Source: Thiodiazotropha sp040793985
GTDB taxonomy: Bacteria > Pseudomonadota > Gammaproteobacteria > Chromatiales > Chromatiaceae
DNA length: 64,000 nt
Reading direction: 5' to 3'
Assembly: GCA_040793985.1 (NCBI GenBank)
Contig: JBFNJI010000002.1
Span: 261,943 to 325,942, forward strand
A model generated the notes under the pieces. It did no database searches. It saw nothing but the letters and a program-made list of their open reading frames with translations, and was not told the DNA's origin. Shown here piece by piece: positions 1 through 7,531 of this stretch; position 1 is the first letter of the stretch; each line of letters begins with the position of its first letter. Both the position numbers and the translations under genes were made by a program.

Positions 1-1
1 G

Positions 2-811
2 TCTGCGTTCTCAGCCCTGGCACGGGTATCTCCCTATCTGGCCGGACGATTGGCCAACTTTCTCTGGTATCGCACCATTCACCGTTCCGCGACAGCTGAT
101 GAACAGCGGGTGTTGGATCAGGCCGGCGTTGAAGTCCGAAAATATGGCGCCAAGTCAGTTCGCGTCTATCGATGGGGCGAGGGTGCGCCTGTGCTGCTGA
201 CCCACGGCTGGAACGGCGATGCGGGGCAGATGGCCTTCCTGGCGGAGGCGCTGGTGGAACAGGGTTTCCAGGTCACCGCATTCGATGCGCCTGGGCATGG
301 ACGCTCTTCCGGCAGCAGTACGGACATCCTTGAATTCAGCGGTTTTATCACTCAGCTGCTGCAAGAGTCCGGGGAAGAGACGGCAGTCGTCGCCCACTCC
401 TTTGGCGGCATGTGTGCACTGCACGCAATCGCGAATGGTGCCCGTGCGAGCACCGTGGTCTGTATCTCTCCGCCCATGGATGTAACCACCCTGTTACAGC
501 AGTTTTCAAAACTCCTGGGACTCAATGAGACGGTGGTCGGTCATTTGCGGCACCGTCTGGAGCAGCGATTTGGAGCAGAGATGTGGGCCCGGTTTTCCAT
601 GCAGGAGTGGGTTCGGGCTGCAGCTATTCCCGGTCTGATCATTCATGACTCGCGGGATCGATACATCCCGGTCGCCAACGGCAAGGCGGTACACGCTGCC
701 TGGACAGAGAGTGAACTCCAGATAACCAGGGGGCTCGGGCATATGCGCATCCTACAGAATGCGGAGGTGATCGGTAATATCAAGCGATTCTTGGTCAACC
801 AGGACCAGTGA
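2..811 (+). CDS. alpha/beta hydrolase, 5'-truncated by the window edge
   Basis: Serine hydrolase of the alpha/beta fold; substrate unknown. The frame is open back to base 2 and the residues before the first usable start (TTG at 50) read like the family's usual N-terminal helix, so the true start lies outside the window. The visible part holds the HGW oxyanion-hole motif, a GHGRSSG segment, the nucleophile elbow AHSFGG (Ser), an Asp in HDSRDRYIPV and a His in GLGHMRI, so the catalytic triad is complete. It stops at TGA 809-811 and is followed by a GC-rich inverted repeat (832-857) without a T-run. No neighbour suggests its substrate. Confidence 0.85.
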   Translation, partial: SAFSALARVSPYLAGRLANFLWYRTIHRSATADEQRVLDQAGVEVRKYGAKSVRVYRWGEGAPVLLTHGWNGDAGQMAFLAEALVEQGFQVTAFDAPGHGRSSGSSTDILEFSGFITQLLQESGEETAVVAHSFGGMCALHAIANGARASTVVCISPPMDVTTLLQQFSKLLGLNETVVGHLRHRLEQRFGAEMWARFSMQEWVRAAAIPGLIIHDSRDRYIPVANGKAVHAAWTESELQITRGLGHMRILQNAEVIGNIKRFLVNQDQ

Positions 812-934
812 ATCAGGGGATTGAGCGTCAAGGACGGGGTGGGGCAGGGCTCCGTCCCGCCCGGTCAGTCGTTAGTGCTGCGAGGAGCCTCACTCCCAAG
901 GTGAGACTGAAGGGGGACAGCGAATGTTTAGCGG

Positions 935-1096
935 TGTGACCGGGGCACCACACAAGTCATCTTTCAAGCGCTGGATTTTATCGCAAAGCTGGTGACGCCG
1001 GTGCCGAAGCCGAGAGTAAACCTGACCCGATTCCAGGGAGTTTTATACCCAAACAGCAAACACCCTGTCGATGTAATGCCGGCCAAAAGGAGTTAA
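935..1096 (+). pseudogene. IS91-family transposase fragment (relic)
   Basis: Translating frame 938-1096 gives about 53 residues including QALDFIAKLV, PKPRVNLTRFQGVLYPNSKH and a closing MPAKRS. This matches the conserved inner block of IS91-type (Y2) transposases, typically LDFIARL..LVPKPRVNLTRFHGV.APNS. There is no start codon, no upstream catalytic part and no terminal repeats, so it is an internal scrap of a decayed element. It lies between the hydrolase and tRNA-Asn; the rest of 812-1193 shows nothing else recognisable. The family call rests on the remembered block, not a search. Confidence 0.7.
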
Positions 1097-1193
1097 AAGG
1101 TTACTGTCAACAAATGCTGCACATTGGCTGAGTACGAATTGCCATCAAACCGTATTTGCGGATCTAAACGCTGCCCCAATTGCTATATCAAAC

Positions 1194-1227
1194 AAAAAAG
1201 GCCTACACCTTCATGATGTAAGCCTTT
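1194..1227 (-). terminator. intrinsic terminator of tRNA-Asn
   Basis: Read on the minus strand, AAAGGCTTAC pairs with GTAGGCCTTT (one G-U pair) around an 11-base loop and is followed by a six-base T-run. It begins 9 bases past the CCA end of tRNA-Asn. Confidence 0.85.
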
Positions 1228-1235
1228 GTTTTATA

Positions 1236-1311
1236 TGGCTCCCCGGGACAGGCTCGAACTGCCGACCTAGTGATTAACAGTCACCCGCTCTACCGACTGA
1301 GCTACCGGGGA
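1236..1311 (-). tRNA. tRNA-Asn (anticodon GTT)
   Basis: A 76-nt cloverleaf on the minus strand with encoded CCA. The acceptor arm TCCCCGG pairs with CCGGGGA, discriminator G. The anticodon loop CTGTTAA carries GTT, and the T-loop is GTTCGAG. It is a single-gene transcript with its own promoter and terminator. Confidence 0.97.
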
Positions 1312-1329
1312 AATGCTTAAGAGGGGCGC

Positions 1330-1358
1330 ATAATAAAGAGACTGGGCCTTAGCGTCAA
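1330..1358 (-). promoter_or_regulatory. sigma70-type promoter of tRNA-Asn
   Basis: On the minus strand TTGACG and TATTAT are separated by 17 bases and end about 19 bases before the mature tRNA, the expected geometry for a tRNA promoter. Confidence 0.7.
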
Positions 1359-1368
1359 TAGTTCGACC

Positions 1369-1938
1369 TTAAATTTCGCCGTTGCAGATGAGTGGGTTAC
1401 CGTTCCATCGGGTGTTGGATATTCTTACTCGTCCAACGTTGTTTACGATCAGTGCCTTTGGGGGAATCTGGCTGCCGGGATCACAAAAAGTGAGGGTAAG
1501 ATTGTACCCGCTGGGCCGGCCGTCACCCTGGTATACAACAAGTCTACGACCCTGGTTGGAGTGTATGGCTATATCCATCTCATGCCCGGGTTGATGTACG
1601 CCCTGCATCGCTTCGCCTTGGTCTCGGATCCGGTTGCGGTTGCGGTCTTCATAGAGAATGAAACCGCGACTCCAATCGGTAGATGCCGAGCAGTTCTCGC
1701 CGTTGCTGCTGGGGCAGAGTACATGGTGCGTCTCCTTGCTGATCGATAGCGACCGGGCGAGGCGGAAGTGTTGAACAAAGCTGTTGATTTCACTTGCCTG
1801 CAGGTTTTTTGCCGTGAAAGAACGGTATGAAGGGATGGCGATGGTGACCAGGATGGATGAGATGGCCAGCGTGACCAGCAGTTCCGCGATTGAAAATCCC
1901 TGCTCGTGCTTATGAGGTATGGGTGCAGTTGTCTGCAT
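1369..1938 (-). CDS. GspH/FimT-family type IV pseudopilin
   Basis: Minor pilin-like subunit expected to be processed by prepilin peptidase and inserted in a type IV pilus or type II secretion pseudopilus. After a short basic leader the sequence has the processing site G|FSIAELL with Glu at +5, then a hydrophobic helix (roughly residues 20-40), then a GspH-type globular domain with two C-terminal cysteines (DPGS and LICNG regions). The ATG at 1938 is preferred because GAGGG lies 9 bases upstream; a GTG at 1947 would overlap that site. No other pilin genes are adjacent, so it is an orphan minor pilin. Confidence 0.88.
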   Translation of the reverse strand: MQTTAPIPHKHEQGFSIAELLVTLAISSILVTIAIPSYRSFTAKNLQASEINSFVQHFRLARSLSISKETHHVLCPSSNGENCSASTDWSRGFILYEDRNRNRIRDQGEAMQGVHQPGHEMDIAIHSNQGRRLVVYQGDGRPSGYNLTLTFCDPGSQIPPKALIVNNVGRVRISNTRWNGNPLICNGEI

Positions 1939-2015
1939 GATTAACACCCTCCATGGTGTTTTGAGGGGGGTGCATCCCGCACCCCGGTCCGGTTAGAGCG
2001 TGGCTGCCGCCCTTA

Positions 2016-3203
2016 TCAAGCCTTGAGCACAGCTTCAATTCGATCCAGCGCCGTTTCCAGGTTTTGTTGGCTGGTGGCGATGGAGATGCGGACATGTCCG
2101 GAGAGCCCAAACGCGGTGCCCGGCACCAGGGCGACGCCGGCCTCCGTGATCAGGTATTCCGAGAGCTCCAGGTCGTTATTGGCACCATCGATGGAGGCGA
2201 GTGCGCCTTCCACATTCGGGAAACAGTAGAAGGTGCCGTCGCTTGGCAGACAGTCGATACCCGGCATGCTGTTGAGGCGGTCGACCACATAATCGTGGCG
2301 CTCCTTGAAGGCGACCAGCATCTCCTGGATGCATGCCTGGGGTCCTTCCAGTGCTGCCTGTGCCGCCACCTGCGATATCGAGGTGGGGTTCGAAGTGCTC
2401 TGCGACTGGATTTTCTTCATCGACTTGATGATATCCGCCGGACCGCCGGCATAGCCGATGCGCCATCCGGTCATGGAGTAGGCTTTGGAGACCCCGTTCA
2501 GCACCAGGGTTCGATCCTTCAATTCGGGGCAGGCGTTGAGTATGTTGACGAAGCTGTTTCCTGGCCAGAGGATATGTTCGTACATGTCGTCGGTCGCAAT
2601 CAGTACCCTTGGGTGGTCTTTCAACACCTCTCCCAGGGCGACCAGTTCTTCGCGGCTGTAGGCCATACCGGTCGGATTTGAAGGACTGTTGATGACGAAC
2701 AATTTGGTCTTTTCGGTGATTGCGGCCGCCAGCTGCTGGGCGTTGATCTTGAAATTCTGTGACGCTCCGGCGGAGACCAGTACCGGTACGCCGCCTGCAA
2801 GAATCGACATGTCCGGGTAGGAGACCCAGTAGGGAGCAGGGATAATGACCTCGTCACCGGGATCGAGAACCGCCTGGGCGAGATTGTAGAAACTCTGTTT
2901 ACCACCACAGGAGACAAGAATCTCTCCCGGTGCATAGTCGAATCCGTTGTCACGCTGGAATTTGTCTATTATCGCCTGCTTCAGGGCCGGTGTGCCGTCC
3001 ACGGCGGTATATTTGGTGAAGCCGTCGTTAATGGCTTTGATGGCGGCCGACTTGATGTGGTCTGGGGTATCGAAATCCGGTTCTCCCGCACCCAGACCAA
3101 TGACATCCTTTCCCGCAGCTCGCATCTCGGCTGCCCGGGCGGTAACTGCAAGGGTGGGGGAGGGTTTGACGGCTTGTACGCGACTGGAGAGTTGTGCATT
3201 CAT
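2016..3203 (-). CDS. aspC: class I pyridoxal-phosphate aminotransferase (aspartate aminotransferase type)
   Basis: Transfers the amino group between aspartate and 2-oxoglutarate, cytosolic; 395 residues, normal for the class Ib (thermophilic/rhizobial-type) family. Visible landmarks: the GAGEPDFDTP substrate-loop motif (about 40-49), the NSPSNPTG cofactor motif, DDMYE, the PLP-lysine segment NGVSKAYSMTGWRIGY, and the late VRISIA arginine motif that binds the substrate carboxylate. It is transcribed divergently from uvrB. The symbol is by family; related enzymes also use glutamate/prephenate-like substrates, so the exact acceptor is not proven. Confidence 0.93.
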   Translation of the reverse strand: MNAQLSSRVQAVKPSPTLAVTARAAEMRAAGKDVIGLGAGEPDFDTPDHIKSAAIKAINDGFTKYTAVDGTPALKQAIIDKFQRDNGFDYAPGEILVSCGGKQSFYNLAQAVLDPGDEVIIPAPYWVSYPDMSILAGGVPVLVSAGASQNFKINAQQLAAAITEKTKLFVINSPSNPTGMAYSREELVALGEVLKDHPRVLIATDDMYEHILWPGNSFVNILNACPELKDRTLVLNGVSKAYSMTGWRIGYAGGPADIIKSMKKIQSQSTSNPTSISQVAAQAALEGPQACIQEMLVAFKERHDYVVDRLNSMPGIDCLPSDGTFYCFPNVEGALASIDGANNDLELSEYLITEAGVALVPGTAFGLSGHVRISIATSQQNLETALDRIEAVLKA

Positions 3204-3334
3204 TACTGTTTTTATCCCTGATTTTCAAACATCAGCGATTCGGCTGATCGGCGGGTTGGTTAAAAAAAGCCATTCGTAGATGACGTTGTCGGGATGCCAT
3301 AATAGCCAATTAACGCACAATGAAGAATCCCCTA

Positions 3335-5341
3335 ATGAGCAAAGCGTTTAAAATATCCGCCAATTTTTCCCCATCCGGTGATCAACCGGAGGCAATCAGG
3401 CAGCTGGAAGAGGGCTTGAGGCACGGTGAGGCCGGCATGACCCTGCTCGGTGTCACCGGTTCCGGCAAGACCTTCACCATCGCCAATGTAATCCAGAAAT
3501 TACAGCGCCCGACCCTGATTCTGGCCCCCAACAAAACCCTGGCGGCTCAGCTCTACGGCGAGTTCAAGGAGTTTTTTCCCGATAACGCGGTGGAGTATTT
3601 CGTCTCCTACTACGACTACTACCAGCCCGAGGCCTATGTGCCCGCTTCCGATACCTTTATCGAGAAGGATGCCTCAATCAATGACCATATCGAGCAGATG
3701 CGGCTGTCGGCAACCAAGGCGCTGCTGGAGCGCCAGGATACGATCATCGTCGCCACCGTCTCCTCCATCTACGGCCTTGGTGATCCGCGCGCCTACCTCG
3801 GGATGATGCTCCACCTGAGCCGTGGCGAGATCATTGATCAGCGTGCCATTCTGCGCCGTCTCGCGGAGCTGCAGTACAAGCGCAACGATGTCGAGCTCCA
3901 TCGTGCAAGCTTCCGGGTGCGAGGCGAGGTGATCGACATCTATCCCGCGGAGTCGGACGCCGAGGCGGTGCGGGTTGAGCTGTTCGATGATGAAATTGAG
4001 AACATCTCCGTGTTCGACCCGCTCACAGGCGAGATCATGCGCAAGGTTCCGCGCTATTCGATCTATCCGAAAAGCCACTATGTTACCCCGAGAGAGACCC
4101 TGTTGCAGGCCGTGGATCAGATCAAACTGGAGTTACAGCAGCGGCTGCGGGACCTGGAATCGGCAAACAAGCTGGTGGAGGCGCAGCGTCTCGAACAGAG
4201 AACCCGCTTCGATATCGAGATGATCACCGAACTTGGCTACTGCACAGGTATCGAGAACTACTCCCGCTATCTCTCTGGGCGCTCCGCCGGTGAACCGCCG
4301 CCGACCCTCTTTGACTACCTGCCCGACGACTCCCTGCTGGTGGTGGACGAGAGCCATGTCACGGTTCCCCAGCTCGGTGGTATGTATCGTGGCGACAGGT
4401 CACGCAAGGAGACCCTGGTGGAGTACGGTTTTCGTCTCCCATCCGCCCTGGACAACAGACCCCTGAGATTCGAGGAGTTCGAGTTCCGCTCCCCACAGAC
4501 GATCTATGTCAGCGCCACGCCCCGCGACTACGAGATCGATCACTCGGGTGCCATCGTCGAGCAGGTGGTTCGTCCCACCGGTCTCGTCGATCCTCAACTC
4601 GAGGTCAGGGCGGCAAGTACCCAGGTCGACGACCTGTTGTCGGAGATAAATGTACGGGTGGCGCGCAATGAAAGAGTGCTGGTGACCACCCTCACCAAAC
4701 GCATGGCGGAGGACCTTACCGATTATCTCGGCGATCATGGGGTGCGCGTGCGCTACCTCCACAGCGATATAGATACCGTGGAGCGTGTGGAGATCATTCG
4801 CGACCTGCGTCTCGGTGAGTTCGACGTGCTGGTCGGTATCAATCTGCTGCGGGAAGGACTGGATATGCCCGAGGTCTCACTGGTGGCGATCCTGGACGCG
4901 GACAAGGAGGGGTTTCTGCGCTCCGAGGGGTCCCTGATACAGACCATCGGCCGCGCCGCGCGCAATGCCAATGGCATGGCGATCCTCTATGCCGATCAGA
5001 TGACAGGTTCGATGGAGCGGGCAATCGGCGAGACCAATCGACGGCGCGACAAGCAGATCGAATATAACCGGATCCACGGGATCACCCCCCAGACCATACT
5101 GAAATCGATAGCCGACATTATGGAGGGTGCCTACCCGGGCGGGCAGATCAATGCCAAGCGTTATGCCAGGGTGGCGGAAGAGGAGATGGAGTATGCCGGT
5201 CTCTCGCCCGCGCAGCTGGCAAAGCGCATTCAACAGTTGGAGGAGCAGATGTATCGCCATGCTCAGGATCTTGAATTCGAGGAGGCGGCAAAGATCCGTG
5301 ATCAGATCAGGCATTTGCAGGAGAGAGGTTTAGTGGTGTGA
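3335..5341 (+). CDS. uvrB: UvrABC excinuclease subunit B
   Basis: Damage-recognition helicase-like subunit of nucleotide excision repair, loaded on DNA by UvrA and recruiting UvrC. Walker A GVTGSGKT, the damage-probing beta-hairpin YYDYYQPEAYVP, the DESH box, SATPRDYE, QTIGRAARN and a C-terminal UVR domain (QLEEQMYRHAQDLEFEEA) are all present in order. The ATG at 3335 gives an N-terminus MSKAFKISANFSPSGDQ that lines up with E. coli UvrB and a 668-residue protein (E. coli 673); an ATG at 3320 adds five residues and has no better ribosome site. No E. coli-type LexA box is evident in the 130 bases shared with the divergent aminotransferase. Confidence 0.98.
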   Translation: MSKAFKISANFSPSGDQPEAIRQLEEGLRHGEAGMTLLGVTGSGKTFTIANVIQKLQRPTLILAPNKTLAAQLYGEFKEFFPDNAVEYFVSYYDYYQPEAYVPASDTFIEKDASINDHIEQMRLSATKALLERQDTIIVATVSSIYGLGDPRAYLGMMLHLSRGEIIDQRAILRRLAELQYKRNDVELHRASFRVRGEVIDIYPAESDAEAVRVELFDDEIENISVFDPLTGEIMRKVPRYSIYPKSHYVTPRETLLQAVDQIKLELQQRLRDLESANKLVEAQRLEQRTRFDIEMITELGYCTGIENYSRYLSGRSAGEPPPTLFDYLPDDSLLVVDESHVTVPQLGGMYRGDRSRKETLVEYGFRLPSALDNRPLRFEEFEFRSPQTIYVSATPRDYEIDHSGAIVEQVVRPTGLVDPQLEVRAASTQVDDLLSEINVRVARNERVLVTTLTKRMAEDLTDYLGDHGVRVRYLHSDIDTVERVEIIRDLRLGEFDVLVGINLLREGLDMPEVSLVAILDADKEGFLRSEGSLIQTIGRAARNANGMAILYADQMTGSMERAIGETNRRRDKQIEYNRIHGITPQTILKSIADIMEGAYPGGQINAKRYARVAEEEMEYAGLSPAQLAKRIQQLEEQMYRHAQDLEFEEAAKIRDQIRHLQERGLVV

Positions 5342-5393
5342 ATGGAACTGCCGGGTCTGTCGGTTCGGGTACCTCTCCACGGCGTATACGCGC

Positions 5394-6398
5394 ATGGATC
5401 CGCTGACTCAAATATTGCTTGGTGCGGCCGTTGGGCATGCGACGCTGGGCGCGCAGGTGGGCCGCAAGGCACTCTTCTGGGGTGCGGTAATAGGAGGGAT
5501 GCCCGATCTCGATCTGCTTATGCCCCACGCGGACGATGTGGCGGCCGTTACCAATCACCGCAGCTACAGTCACTCCCTGGTCACACACACCGTCGTCGCG
5601 CCACTCCTGGGTGCGGGACTCGCGCGTCTGCATGCGAAGGACGGTGCCTCGATTGTTCGCTGGACCCTGCTTGCGTGGCTTGCGCTCGCAACCCACGCCC
5701 TGCTCGATGCGACAACCATCTACGGTACGCAGCTCTTCTGGCCGAGTTCGGTGCCACCGGCCGGGCTCGGCAGCATCTTTATTATCGATCCCATTTATAC
5801 GCTCCCGCTGCTCGTCGGCGTGTTGTGGGCCGTGTTCGCCAGGCGCAGTTCGGTTGTCGCAATGCGTGCGAACCTGGTGGGCCTTGGCCTGAGCACTGCC
5901 TATCTCGCGGTTGCCATTCTCATCCAGGCGCAGGTGCGTGACATCGCTACGAGTGAATTGGTCCGCCAGGGTGAGGTGAACCATCGGCTGATCGCTACGC
6001 CGACGCCTTTCAACCTGGTGCTCTGGCGCCTGGTCGCGAAGGTGCCAAACGGTTACTGGGAGGGCTACTATTCGTTGCTCGATCCTTCGCCCGCAGTCAG
6101 TTTCGCGCAATATCCGAGTAATGAAGGCCTGCTCTCGTCTATTGAAGATGCGCCCGCGGTGGCACGGCTGCGTTGGTTCACCAAGGGATTCTATCGGGTG
6201 AGGGAGATCGATGGTCGAGTGGAGATCACCGACTTGCGCATGGGCTTTGAGCCTCACTATGTGTTCTCTTTCGTTGTCGGCCAGCGACAGGAAGGCGACA
6301 TATACCCGTCGATTCCGCCCAAACGTCTTCCTGCCGAGCGTCCCGACCTCGAGGCATTGCACTGGGTGTGGCGGCGAATGCTCGGTGAAACGGATTAG
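5394..6398 (+). CDS. YdjM/DUF457-type membrane metal-dependent hydrolase
   Basis: Inner-membrane protein of 334 residues. The N-terminus MDPLTQILLGAAVGHATLG, followed by GGMPDLDLL and NHRSYSHSLV, is the signature of the YdjM/YbcI family, where Asp and His residues are thought to bind a metal. Several hydrophobic helices follow (about residues 60-80, 85-105, 135-155, 165-185), then a soluble C-terminal half. It starts 53 bases after uvrB on the same strand with no terminator between, so it may be cotranscribed. The true substrate of this family is not established. Confidence 0.85.
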   Translation: MDPLTQILLGAAVGHATLGAQVGRKALFWGAVIGGMPDLDLLMPHADDVAAVTNHRSYSHSLVTHTVVAPLLGAGLARLHAKDGASIVRWTLLAWLALATHALLDATTIYGTQLFWPSSVPPAGLGSIFIIDPIYTLPLLVGVLWAVFARRSSVVAMRANLVGLGLSTAYLAVAILIQAQVRDIATSELVRQGEVNHRLIATPTPFNLVLWRLVAKVPNGYWEGYYSLLDPSPAVSFAQYPSNEGLLSSIEDAPAVARLRWFTKGFYRVREIDGRVEITDLRMGFEPHYVFSFVVGQRQEGDIYPSIPPKRLPAERPDLEALHWVWRRMLGETD

Positions 6399-6673
6399 AC
6401 TGGGCCGAATTAACCTGCCGAAGGGTCTCAGGTTTTGGTGCCGTGCCGCTGTGGTGCCTGTGGTCCTTGCGTGGCGCTGCGGTGAAATGCTTGGAATGAA
6501 TGTGGGTCATTTCGGATTCAATCGGCCGCTGCTTCTATTAACAGGGGAAATGTAAAGTATTTAAATTAAACGCTTTATTTTTCTATGCTTTCTTCTAGAA
6601 TTGAATTCATTCCAAGTTACAACACAGGCATAGAGAGTAGCAGCAACTCACGCTGTGGCAGGTAGTACTGAAT

Positions 6674-7327
6674 ATGAGCGATATTCAAGGTATGCTCAGT
6701 GATATCCAGGCAGAGGCGGACTATGCCTGCCGTATGACGGGGCAAACCAATCTCAACGATCATGTATTGGCAGCTATGGGCCGTGTGCCCAGGCATCGCT
6801 TTGTCAGTAAATCATTCCGCAACCACGCCTTCGACAACAGCCCGCTGCCCATCGGCAAGGGGCAGACCATCTCCCAGCCGTTTATTGTCGCGCTGATGAC
6901 CGATCTCATTGCGCCCAACAGGCGTGACAAGATACTCGAGGTGGGGACCGGGTCCGGCTATCAAACTGCGGTTTTGGCCGAACTGGTCAATCACCTCTAT
7001 ACCATCGAGATTATTCCCAAGCTCGCCCAGAAGTCCCGTCGGCGCTTGGAAAAAGAGGGCTATTCCAACATCTCCTTCCTGGAGGGTGACGGTTATTATG
7101 GCTGGCCCGACGAGGCACCCTTCGATGCCATAATGGTCACCGCGGCGGTGGAGCATATACCCCAGACGCTGATCGATCAGCTGGTACCGGGAGGACGGCT
7201 TGTGCTGCCGGTCGGGGAACGGCGCTACAGCCAGGATTTAATACTGGTTGAGAAGGGCCTGACCGGGTCGATCGAGAAAACCAGACTGATGCCGGTCTCC
7301 TTTGTCCCACTGACCGGATCGCGGTAA
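6674..7327 (+). CDS. pcm: protein-L-isoaspartate O-methyltransferase
   Basis: Methylates abnormal L-isoaspartyl residues in aged proteins using S-adenosylmethionine; cytosolic. 217 residues, the usual size. Signature stretches: RHRFV, the substrate-binding IGKGQTISQPFIVALM, the SAM-binding motif ILEVGTGSGYQTAVLA and VPGGRLVLPVG. In many gammaproteobacteria pcm sits in surE-pcm-nlpD-rpoS; here it stands alone between a membrane protein and tRNA-Val, with an AT-rich 275-base upstream region (6540-6610) as probable promoter zone. Confidence 0.96.
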   Translation: MSDIQGMLSDIQAEADYACRMTGQTNLNDHVLAAMGRVPRHRFVSKSFRNHAFDNSPLPIGKGQTISQPFIVALMTDLIAPNRRDKILEVGTGSGYQTAVLAELVNHLYTIEIIPKLAQKSRRRLEKEGYSNISFLEGDGYYGWPDEAPFDAIMVTAAVEHIPQTLIDQLVPGGRLVLPVGERRYSQDLILVEKGLTGSIEKTRLMPVSFVPLTGSR

Positions 7328-7350
7328 TCATCCTACCGATACTCGTGGGG

Positions 7351-7380
7351 TTGCAATGGATGTGGAGCAGCCTGTATGAT
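7351..7380 (+). promoter_or_regulatory. putative promoter of tRNA-Val
   Basis: TTGCAA and TATGAT separated by 18 bases, ending 12 bases before the tRNA 5' end. Confidence 0.55.
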
Positions 7381-7392
7381 TCGCCGTCTCAA

Positions 7393-7469
<77 letters not shown>

Positions 7470-7475
7470 ACAAAC

Positions 7476-7507
7476 AAGCACTCATGGTCTGCCCTGAGTG
7501 CTTTTTT
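7476..7507 (+). terminator. intrinsic terminator of tRNA-Val
   Basis: AAGCACTCA pairs perfectly with TGAGTGCTT over a 10-base loop and is followed by TTTT. It also lies just past the stop of the converging GGDEF-EAL gene. Confidence 0.85.
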
Positions 7508-7531
7508 ATTGCCTCAGAGCATGGATTCTCA

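Noticed and set aside
832..857. GC-rich inverted repeat after the first hydrolase as a terminator
   Set aside because: GGACGG/CCGTCC is short and has no T-run.
5307..6362. 351-codon open frame antisense to the YdjM-type gene
   Set aside because: The sense product has clear family motifs and membrane helices; the antisense translation is arginine-rich noise.
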